A stretch of DNA of 64,000 nt from Pseudoramibacter fermentans (GTDB lineage: Bacteria > Bacillota > Clostridia > Eubacteriales > Eubacteriaceae), in assembly GCA_009493725.1 (NCBI GenBank), contig VOGB01000004.1, positions 496,001 through 560,000 of the forward strand, in the 5' to 3' direction. The notes below the pieces were generated by a model, which was not told the DNA's origin, did no database searches, and saw nothing but the letters and a program-made list of their open reading frames with translations. Positions 57,582 to 64,000 of the stretch are shown piece after piece. Position numbers and translations under genes: made by a program. Within the stretch, counting starts at the first letter, position 1. Every line of letters begins with the position of its first letter.

Positions 57582-59332
57582 ACGAACAGAAACAGAACAA
57601 TAATGGGAAAAAGAGCAGCTCGAAACGTCATAGCTGGTTCAGAAAAAAGAAAAAGAAAAACAACAACAATAATGGAAAAAGGCACGATAAATTAAAGGTT
57701 ATACCGATCGGCGGCTTAGGCGAAATCGGGAAAAATATGACCGCCTTTGAGTACAACAATCAAATTGTGATTGTAGACTGCGGGATGATGTTCCCAGAAG
57801 ACGGCATGTATGGGATTGACTCAGTACTGCCTGATTTTTCTTATTTAGTCGAAAACGCTTCAAAAGTTAAGGGCTTGGTCATCACACACGGTCATGAAGA
57901 CCATATTGGCGCCATTCCTTATCTGCTGAAGAAAATCAATGTCCCGATTTACGCGACAAAATTTACGATGGGACTGATCGACCATAAGCTCGAGGAACAT
58001 CGATTGATCAGTCAGGCTAAACGTCATGTGATTGCGGCGGGCAATGAAGTGACGATTGGCGATTTCCGAATTGAATTTATTCACGTCAATCACAGTATTG
58101 CAGACGCTGTGGCCCTCTGTATCAAAACGCCTGCGGCCACTGTTTTCCATACCGGCGATTTTAAAATCGACTTTAACCCGGTAGATGGCGATATCATCGA
58201 CTTGCAGCGCATTGCTGCTTTGGGCAACCGCGGGGTCGACCTGCTGCTGTGTGATTCGACGAATGTCGAAGAAAATGGCTACGCTGGCAGTGAAACCGAA
58301 ATTGGCAAGACCTTTTACGATTTATTCAGAGGCAATAAGAAGCGGATCATCGTGACGACTTTTGCGTCAAACGTGCACCGTGTCCAGCAGATTATCAATA
58401 CGGCAGCGGTCTACAATCGAAAAGTAATTATTAACGGGCGCAGTATGGAGACGATGGTCTCGGTGGCCAGCGATTTGGGATATTTAGACATTCCGAAAAA
58501 TTTGGTCATCGATATCCACGATATGAAAAAATACAAGCCGTCTCAACTGGTCGTGATTACGACAGGGTCTCAGGGTGAACCGATGGCGGCGCTCGGCCGA
58601 ATGGCGAACGGCAATCACAAATATCTCCAAATCGGCAAGGACGATACCATCATCATTTCCGCATCTCCTGTCCCGGGCAATGAAAAGATGGTCGCTGAAA
58701 TCATCAACAAATTAGTTGATTTAGGCGCTGAAGTCATTTACAATAAATTTGCTAACATTCACGTGTCAGGCCACGCGAAGCGAGAAGAGCTTAAAATTAT
58801 TCACACACTGGTGAAGCCAACCTTCTTTATGCCGGTGCACGGTGAAGCGCGTATGCTCAAACTGCACGCGGATTTGGCAGAGTCTCTGGGAATGGACGCG
58901 AAAAACATCCGGATCCAGCAGAACGGGGATGTCATGCAGCTCAGCCACAAGGAATTTAAGAAAATCGATGAAATCTCGGCTGAACCTGTTTTAGTAGACG
59001 GCCTGGGTGTTGGCGATATTGGCAACATTGTCTTAAACGACCGCAAACGCTTGTCAGAAGATGGCTTGTTTATTGTGGCCATCACGATGAAAAATGGTAA
59101 GGCCGTTTCCGGGCCGGACATTATTTCAAGAGGCTTTGTCTATATGCGCGAATCAGAGGATCTGATTAACGGTGCGAAGGCGACTGTCCAGAAGGCACTG
59201 AAAAACTGCGAAAATAAAAAAGTGACGGATTGGAAAACTATCAAGAGCGATATTCAGGATGCACTCTTCAGATATCTGTACAAAGAAACACAAAGAAAAC
59301 CAATGATCCTCCCGATTTTAATGGAAGCCTAA
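57578..59332 (+). CDS. rnj: Ribonuclease J
   Basis: The 584-residue enzyme is a beta-CASP metallo-beta-lactamase with 5'-exonuclease and endonuclease activity, central to mRNA decay. It starts with a basic Asn/Lys-rich tail (about 40 residues), then VIPIGGLGEIGKNMTAFEY, the metal motif THGHEDHIGAIPYLL (about residue 104), FHTGDFKID and the beta-CASP motif SGHAKREELKIIHTLVKPTFFMPVHGEARM (about 396). The N-terminal basic tail is longer than in Bacillus RNase J1. The start is TTG at 57578, overlapping the sfsA stop. Confidence 0.95.
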   Translation: MNEQKQNNNGKKSSSKRHSWFRKKKKKNNNNNGKRHDKLKVIPIGGLGEIGKNMTAFEYNNQIVIVDCGMMFPEDGMYGIDSVLPDFSYLVENASKVKGLVITHGHEDHIGAIPYLLKKINVPIYATKFTMGLIDHKLEEHRLISQAKRHVIAAGNEVTIGDFRIEFIHVNHSIADAVALCIKTPAATVFHTGDFKIDFNPVDGDIIDLQRIAALGNRGVDLLLCDSTNVEENGYAGSETEIGKTFYDLFRGNKKRIIVTTFASNVHRVQQIINTAAVYNRKVIINGRSMETMVSVASDLGYLDIPKNLVIDIHDMKKYKPSQLVVITTGSQGEPMAALGRMANGNHKYLQIGKDDTIIISASPVPGNEKMVAEIINKLVDLGAEVIYNKFANIHVSGHAKREELKIIHTLVKPTFFMPVHGEARMLKLHADLAESLGMDAKNIRIQQNGDVMQLSHKEFKKIDEISAEPVLVDGLGVGDIGNIVLNDRKRLSEDGLFIVAITMKNGKAVSGPDIISRGFVYMRESEDLINGAKATVQKALKNCENKKVTDWKTIKSDIQDALFRYLYKETQRKPMILPILMEA

Positions 59333-59380
59333 GCGAAACTGGCCATATTATTGGTCATATGATGGAGAATAATACGAAAT

Positions 59381-59752
59381 ATGAATATTTACGATGAGAT
59401 CGATGAATTCACAAAAAAGCTTGAGAATTCACCCGAATGCATGCGATTCAAGACGGCTCAACAGAAAATTGACGCTGTGCCGGAAATGAAAGAAAAGGTG
59501 GAAGCCTATTTGCGTGAACAGGCGATGACGCAGGCGCGTCAGGCGATGGGGATGCCATTGTCCCAGGAAGAAATTGAAAAATTTAATCAAAAAACGCGGG
59601 AATTGCTGACCATTCCAGAAGTTGCTGAATTTTTCCAAGCGCAAATGGCGATTATGCCGGTATTAAAAACACTGGCGGAACGCATTGCAGGTGCGGTCGG
59701 TTTTGATTCGAGTGTTTTTAATGGCGTGTTAGGCAATATTACAGGAGCGTAA
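59381..59752 (+). CDS. YlbF family regulator
   Basis: The 123-residue helical protein resembles the YlbF/YmcA family (PF06133): KKLENSPECMRFKTAQQKIDAVPEMKEKVEAYL, then EIEKFNQKTRELLTIPEVAEFFQAQMAIMPVLKTLAERIAGAVG. In Bacillus these proteins form a complex that steers RNase Y. The gene lies 49 bp after rnj, so an RNA-decay context fits. ATGGAGAA precedes the ATG. Confidence 0.85.
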   Translation: MNIYDEIDEFTKKLENSPECMRFKTAQQKIDAVPEMKEKVEAYLREQAMTQARQAMGMPLSQEEIEKFNQKTRELLTIPEVAEFFQAQMAIMPVLKTLAERIAGAVGFDSSVFNGVLGNITGA

Positions 59753-59754
59753 CC

Positions 59755-60903
59755 ATGGCGCAGAAAGATCAATCATCTCTATTTGATGAGCATACAACCA
59801 ACGAGAATGAGACGAAAAATCTTTTCGCCGATTCTGAAAAAATCAAAGAGCAAGTGAAGCGTTCCCGCCGAAAAGTTTTCATTACAATTATTGTGATCGC
59901 GCTTTGCGCAGTGGGGCTTTGCGCCGGGTGGCGGATTTATTATAACAGCCAGCTTGAACCGGTCAGCAGCAGCAAGAAAAAAATTATTGTCGAAATTCCA
60001 GAAGGCTCCAATATCGATGATATTGCAAAAATCTTGTACGACAGTGGTCTGATTAAAAACCGTATGGTCTTTCAGAGCTACGCGGGCAGACACAGCCGGG
60101 GTATTAAGCAGATTAAGGCCGCGAACTATCGTTTCACGCCATCGATGTCGTCAGTTGACATTTTTAACGCGATGTTAAACGGCAAGGACTACGATGGTGC
60201 TGTGGCGATTACCATTCCAGAAGGCAAGAACATCAAGGAAATCGGTGCGATTCTGGAATCGCGTCATATCTGTTCCTCAGCGGATTTCATCAACGAGACG
60301 AAAAAGGTATCGGAGTATAAAAAAAATTATTCGATTTTAAGCTCCTATCCGGATAACGCAGAAGGGCGCACCCCGATGGAAGGCTATCTGTTTGCGGACA
60401 CCTATCAATTTACTTCAAATAGCAGTGCGGCTACAGTGGTGTCGAAGATGCTCGCTAATACCCAGAGCAAATTTTCAGACGCGATGCTGAAGAAAATATC
60501 GGACAATCATCAAACGGTCGATCAAATTTTGACAATGGCCTCATTAATTGAGATGGAGTCAAAATTAGACAGTGACAAACCGAAAATTGCATCTGCGTTT
60601 TATAATCGTTTGGCGAAAAACATGAAACTGCAGTCCGATGCGACTGTGAATTACGCATTGGGCGAAAAGAAAACCAATATCACCAATAGCGATTTGAAGG
60701 TCGATTCTCCGTATAATACTTACGCCAATACGGGCATGCCAATTGGACCGATTTGTTCACCGAGCTTAAAATCCATTAAAGCTGCGATTAGTCCGGCTAA
60801 AACAGATTATTTGTATTTTGTTTCCGACTCATCTGGAAAGACCTATTACGCAAATAACCTGCAGGATCATCAGGCGAACGTCGATAAATATTTAAATAAT
60901 TAA
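59755..60903 (+). CDS. mltG: Endolytic transglycosylase MltG
   Basis: The 382-residue protein has a cytoplasmic tail of ~40 residues, one transmembrane segment (about 39-58) and the extracellular YceG-like domain. LysM-like IVEIPEGSNIDDIAKILYDSGLIKN is followed by EGYLFADTYQF (about residue 205), the catalytic Glu in ASLIEMESKL (about 265) and the final PIGPICSPSLKSIKAAI. It cuts nascent glycan strands and sets their length. It starts two bases after the YlbF stop. A terminator follows. Confidence 0.94.
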   Translation: MAQKDQSSLFDEHTTNENETKNLFADSEKIKEQVKRSRRKVFITIIVIALCAVGLCAGWRIYYNSQLEPVSSSKKKIIVEIPEGSNIDDIAKILYDSGLIKNRMVFQSYAGRHSRGIKQIKAANYRFTPSMSSVDIFNAMLNGKDYDGAVAITIPEGKNIKEIGAILESRHICSSADFINETKKVSEYKKNYSILSSYPDNAEGRTPMEGYLFADTYQFTSNSSAATVVSKMLANTQSKFSDAMLKKISDNHQTVDQILTMASLIEMESKLDSDKPKIASAFYNRLAKNMKLQSDATVNYALGEKKTNITNSDLKVDSPYNTYANTGMPIGPICSPSLKSIKAAISPAKTDYLYFVSDSSGKTYYANNLQDHQANVDKYLNN

Positions 60904-60910
60904 ATAATAA

Positions 60911-60937
60911 AAAGCACGCAGCTGCGTGCTTTTTTTG
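60911..60937 (+). terminator. Terminator after mltG
   Basis: AAAGCACGCAG and CTGCGTGCTTT form a 22-nt palindrome that runs into a T tract. Confidence 0.9.
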
Positions 60938-60947
60938 AGGAAGGAAA

Positions 60948-62195
60948 ATGAATCAAACCAAAACGCCGGAATTATTAGCGCCGGCAGGAAATTTTGAAAA
61001 GCTAAAATACGCGCTCGCATACGGCGCAGATGCCGTTTACTGCGCCGGGAAGAAATTTGGACTGCGTGCCAGGGCAGACAACTTTGACGAAGAGACTCTT
61101 AGAGAAGCTGTCGCGTATACCCACAAAAGAGATAAAAAGATTTTTGTAACGCTCAATATGATCCCACACGATGAAGATTTTGAGGGATTGAGTGACTACA
61201 TTCGGTTTTTAGATCAGATTCACGTCGATGAGGTGCTCGTTGCGGATCCTGGGGTATTTACGCTCGTCCGCGAGAATGCGCCGAATATGAAAATATCGGT
61301 CAGCACGCAGGCGAATAACGTCAATAGCCGGACTGTGAAATTCTGGCACGATTTAGGCGCGTCGCGAATCGTGCTTGCGCGGGAGTTGTCGGGAAAGGAA
61401 ATTCAAAAGATTTCTCAGAACAGACCAGATCAGATGGAAATCGAAACCTTTGTCCACGGTGCGATGTGCATTTCTTACAGCGGGCGCTGTTTACTGTCTC
61501 ATTATTTGACAGGGAGAGACGGTAATAGAGGAGACTGCGCGCAGCCCTGTAGATGGCAATATCGATTAGAGGAATCGAAGCGTCCAGGTGAATTTTTCCC
61601 AATTGAAGAAGATAAGACTGGGACGTTTATTATGAACTCAAAAGATCTCTGCCTTGCAGAAAGGATTCCAGAATTGATCAAATTCGGCGTCAACAGTTTT
61701 AAAATTGAAGGCCGTATGAAAAGCGCTTTTTACGTCGCGACGGTGGTGTCGATTTATCGCCGAATCATCGATGCTGCGCTGGCCGATCCTGATTTCACAG
61801 TGCCGCACGCCTGGATTGAGGAGCTGACCAAGGTCAGCCACCGCCATTACACCACTGCCTTTTTCGACCACAAGCCGACAGCCGATGCTGAAAATTTCGG
61901 CAGCAGCAGTTACACGCGCAATTACGATTTTTCAGGTGTTGTCTTGGAGGATTTTTCGGGAAATGGCAGAATGCTGGTTGAACAGCGCGGCAAGATCTCA
62001 GTGGGCGATCACATCGAAGTGATTCAACCGGGACAAAGCGGGCAGAATGAATTATTTCTTTCCTGTCAAGTGAAGCATTTATTTGATGAGCAGGGCAATG
62101 CAATTACGTCGACCCCTCACGCGAAGATGCATTATCAACTGGAATTTGACAAGTCGGTTAAAAAAATGTCAATTTTGAGGAAACGGCTGATTTAG
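60948..62195 (+). CDS. Peptidase U32 family protein (TrhP/RlhA-like)
   Basis: The 415-residue protein has the U32 opening ELLAPAGNFEKLKYALAYGADAVYCAG and the signature ETFVHGAMCISYSGRCLLSHY (about residue 165). Cysteines follow in DCAQPCRW, and KIEGRMKSAFYVATVV lies near 248. Relatives include enzymes for hydroxylation of tRNA U34 (TrhP) or rRNA (RlhA), which use an Fe-S cluster held by these cysteines. Protease activity is doubtful for the family. GAGGAAGG precedes the ATG. mltG and udk often flank it in Firmicutes. Confidence 0.9.
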   Translation: MNQTKTPELLAPAGNFEKLKYALAYGADAVYCAGKKFGLRARADNFDEETLREAVAYTHKRDKKIFVTLNMIPHDEDFEGLSDYIRFLDQIHVDEVLVADPGVFTLVRENAPNMKISVSTQANNVNSRTVKFWHDLGASRIVLARELSGKEIQKISQNRPDQMEIETFVHGAMCISYSGRCLLSHYLTGRDGNRGDCAQPCRWQYRLEESKRPGEFFPIEEDKTGTFIMNSKDLCLAERIPELIKFGVNSFKIEGRMKSAFYVATVVSIYRRIIDAALADPDFTVPHAWIEELTKVSHRHYTTAFFDHKPTADAENFGSSSYTRNYDFSGVVLEDFSGNGRMLVEQRGKISVGDHIEVIQPGQSGQNELFLSCQVKHLFDEQGNAITSTPHAKMHYQLEFDKSVKKMSILRKRLI

Positions 62196-62220
62196 CACAG
62201 AATGAATCAAAGTTTTTTCC

Positions 62221-62249
62221 TTGATTGAGAAAAACGCGTATGTTATACT
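62221..62249 (+). promoter_or_regulatory. tig promoter
   Basis: TTGATT and TATACT are separated by 17 bp, 45 bp before the trigger factor ATG. Confidence 0.7.
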
Positions 62250-62293
62250 TTAAAAATTGAATAAGAGTAATAAATAGTGGTTTGGAGGATAAA

Positions 62294-63664
62294 ATGACTG
62301 CAAAGATTCTTGAAAATGAAAAAAATGTCGTTAAACTGGAAATGAGTATCCCACAGGATAAATTCCAGAAGGCGATGGATCAATCGTACAAAAAAAATAA
62401 AAAGTATTTCACCATTCAGGGCTTCCGCAAGGGAAAAGCACCGAGAAAAGTGATCGAAGCGCACTACGGCAAAGAAGTTTTCTTAGAAGATGCCATTGAA
62501 TTCGCATTCCCAGAATCTTATCAGGATGCGATCAAGGAAGTCGAAATTGACCCGGTAACTCGTCCGTCTCTCGAAAAGGTTGAAGATGTAGGGGACAATG
62601 GCGCGACCTTTATTGTTAAAGTTGCCGTAAAACCGGAAGTTAAGCTCGGCGATTATAAAGGCGCTGAAATTCCAGTCTTAGAACAGCCTGTTGACGATGC
62701 AGATGTTGAAGCACGTTTGAAACAGATGCAGAATCAGAATTCCAGACTGGTTACAGATGATCAGGCAGAAGCGAAAAACGGCGACACTGTCGTGATTGAT
62801 TACGAAGGTTCTGTTGACGGCGTCCCGTTTGATGGCGGAAAAGACGAAGGCTACAGCCTGGAACTGGGCAGCAATACCTTTATCCCAGGATTCGAAGATC
62901 AATTAGTTGGCGTTAAAGCGGGCGAAGATAAAGACGTCAACGTGACATTCCCAGAAGATTATCACGCAGAAGATCTCAAAGGCAAAGACGCTGTCTTCAA
63001 GGTACATGTCGTTGAAGTTCAGAGAAAGGAACTTCCGGAACTTGACGATGAATTCGCAAAGGATGTCAGTGAGTTTGACACTTTAGATGAATTGAAGAAC
63101 GATCTGAAGGATAAGATTGCGAACGAAAAGAAAGAAGCAAGACTCAACACGGCAAGACAGGCTGCGCTGGATTACGCGGTTCAGAATGCAGAAATGGATA
63201 TCCCACAAATGATGATCGACGAAGAAGTCGACCGTGATTATGAAAATCTCCAGCGCCAGATGTCTGGCCAGGGCCTCACGATGGAAAATTATTTCAAATT
63301 TACAGGCCAGAGCAAAGAAGTCTTCAGACAATCCATGGCACCGGATGCAGAAAGAAATATCAAAGCAGATTTAGTACTTGAAGCAATTGGCAAGGCTGAA
63401 GCAATCGAACCTTCTGAAGAAGAAATCGATGACGAAATCAAAGAATACGCACACGCGTTTAATCAGGAATTCGAAAAGTATAAGGAATCATTAGATGATC
63501 AGATGATGGAATACATCACGGATACCCTTAAACGCCGCAAAGCTTTAGATTTATTAGTCGACTCAGCCAATCAGGTTGAAGATTTTGAAGCGAAACAAGA
63601 AGCAAAAGCAAAAGCAAAAGAATCAGAAGAAAAAGCAGACACAGAAGCAGAAAAGGAAGACTAA
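62294..63664 (+). CDS. tig: Trigger factor
   Basis: The 456-residue ribosome-bound chaperone and prolyl isomerase has an N-terminal ribosome-binding domain with the signature GFRKGKAPRKVIEAHYG (about residues 43-59). The FKBP domain includes GDTVVIDYEGSVDGVPFDGGK and LGSNTFIPGFEDQLVGVKAGE (about 165-210). A helical C-terminal chaperone domain follows, then a Lys/Glu/Ala-rich tail. The ATG at 62294 follows TTTGGAGG; the upstream ATG at 62282 lies in front of this ribosome site. clpP starts two bases after the stop, the usual tig-clpP pair. Confidence 0.97.
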   Translation: MTAKILENEKNVVKLEMSIPQDKFQKAMDQSYKKNKKYFTIQGFRKGKAPRKVIEAHYGKEVFLEDAIEFAFPESYQDAIKEVEIDPVTRPSLEKVEDVGDNGATFIVKVAVKPEVKLGDYKGAEIPVLEQPVDDADVEARLKQMQNQNSRLVTDDQAEAKNGDTVVIDYEGSVDGVPFDGGKDEGYSLELGSNTFIPGFEDQLVGVKAGEDKDVNVTFPEDYHAEDLKGKDAVFKVHVVEVQRKELPELDDEFAKDVSEFDTLDELKNDLKDKIANEKKEARLNTARQAALDYAVQNAEMDIPQMMIDEEVDRDYENLQRQMSGQGLTMENYFKFTGQSKEVFRQSMAPDAERNIKADLVLEAIGKAEAIEPSEEEIDDEIKEYAHAFNQEFEKYKESLDDQMMEYITDTLKRRKALDLLVDSANQVEDFEAKQEAKAKAKESEEKADTEAEKED

Positions 63665-63665
63665 A

Positions 63666-64000
63666 ATGAATCTAGTTCCGATGGTTGTCGAGCAGACGGG
63701 ATTGGGCGAACGCTCCTTCGACATTTATTCTCGTCTGCTGAAAGAACGTATCGTTTTTTTAGATGGTGAAATCACAGACGAATCAGCGGGATTATTGGTA
63801 GCACAGTTAATTTTTCTCGAAGGCGAAGACCCGGACCAAGATATCTATATGTATATCAACAGTCCGGGAGGATCCGTTTCCGCAGGCTTTGCAATTATGG
63901 ACACAATGAATTTCATTAAATGCGATGTCTGTACGCTCTGCTACGGAATGGCCGCGTCAATGGGGGCATTCTTACTGGCAGCAGGCGCAAAAGGAAAACG
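63666..64000 (+). CDS. clpP: ATP-dependent Clp protease proteolytic subunit, 5' part
   Basis: Reading from the ATG at 63666 gives MNLVPMVVEQTGLGERSFDIYSRLL and 111 codons before the window ends. It has RIVFLDGEI, YMYINSPGGSVSAGFAI and the nucleophile motif GMAASMGAFLL (about residues 94-104). The catalytic His and Asp lie beyond the edge. AAGGAAG inside the tig end serves as ribosome site. clpX probably follows outside the window. Confidence 0.96.
   Translation, partial: MNLVPMVVEQTGLGERSFDIYSRLLKERIVFLDGEITDESAGLLVAQLIFLEGEDPDQDIYMYINSPGGSVSAGFAIMDTMNFIKCDVCTLCYGMAASMGAFLLAAGAKGK

Overview
The window looks like a chromosomal segment from a low-GC-lineage Gram-positive anaerobe of the class Clostridia, probably family Eubacteriaceae (a Pseudoramibacter/Eubacterium-like genome). 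This is inferred from gene order and protein flavour, not from a database search. Pointers are the sepF/ylm-type cluster next to yggS, the yicC-gmk-rpoZ-priA-def-fmt-Zn peptidase-rsmB run, the ireB-ruvX-DUF1292 block after alaS, an rqcH gene, RNase J, a CIRCE operator before groESL, a T-box leader, and strong AGGAGG ribosome sites with some TTG/GTG starts. Base composition is near 50% G+C by eye in the housekeeping genes and clearly AT-richer around 3.7-4.0 kb and 29.0-30.6 kb. I saw no rRNA, CRISPR array, prophage or transposase.

Layout: 1-1 kb holds the 5' end of glgB (minus strand). 1.2-5.3 kb holds aconitase, two small membrane proteins and a cytidylate kinase-like protein. 5.3-9.7 kb has tRNA-Pro(GGG), an HlyD-like protein, yggS, sepF, ylmH and an RluD-family synthase. 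rqcH (9.7-11.5 kb) runs on the minus strand and almost everything else is on the plus strand. 11.6-24.3 kb is a long, tightly packed block for transcription, translation and replication restart (yicC, gmk, rpoZ, priA, def, fmt, Zn peptidase, rsmB) that runs into a GH3 glycosidase translationally coupled to tsaB-rimI-tsaD. 24.4-28.8 kb holds groESL, a NUDIX hydrolase, an MBL hydrolase, rpsU and yqeY. 28.8-30.6 kb has two tRNAs followed by an AT-rich scar with a decayed doc toxin gene and an XRE regulator. 30.6-34.2 kb is serC-serA-DUF1015. 34.3-36.2 kb encodes one polypeptide joining a GH13 amylase-like domain to TadA. 36.2-44.5 kb is an isoleucine-type T-box leader followed by cimA-leuC-leuD-leuB-ilvD-ilvB. 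44.6-48.8 kb holds a prepilin peptidase, a repeat-rich lipoprotein, an SGNH hydrolase and radA. 48.8-49.0 kb is a 6S RNA. 49-52.7 kb holds a tyrosine phosphatase, a membrane-anchored HRDC protein, iscR and iscS. 52.9-64 kb holds alaS, ireB, ruvX, small acidic proteins, sfsA, rnj, ylbF, mltG, a U32 peptidase, tig and the start of clpP.

How the genes fit together: the cimA operon encodes the citramalate route to 2-oxobutyrate plus the first and third common branched-chain steps, under a leader whose specifier reads as an Ile codon. serC and serA supply serine. The tRNA-biology genes (tsaB, tsaD, TadA, U32, two sets of tRNAs) are spread through the window, and two of them are physically joined to glycoside hydrolases.

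The observations most worth a second look are: (1) a PriA whose Walker A, DEAH-box and arginine-finger motifs are lost while all eight zinc cysteines remain; (2) the GH13-TadA fusion, with both catalytic centres intact; (3) the GH3 enzyme embedded in the tsaB-rimI-tsaD operon; (4) the decayed Doc toxin beside tRNA genes; (5) two very short promoter-terminator units at 3.7-3.96 kb.
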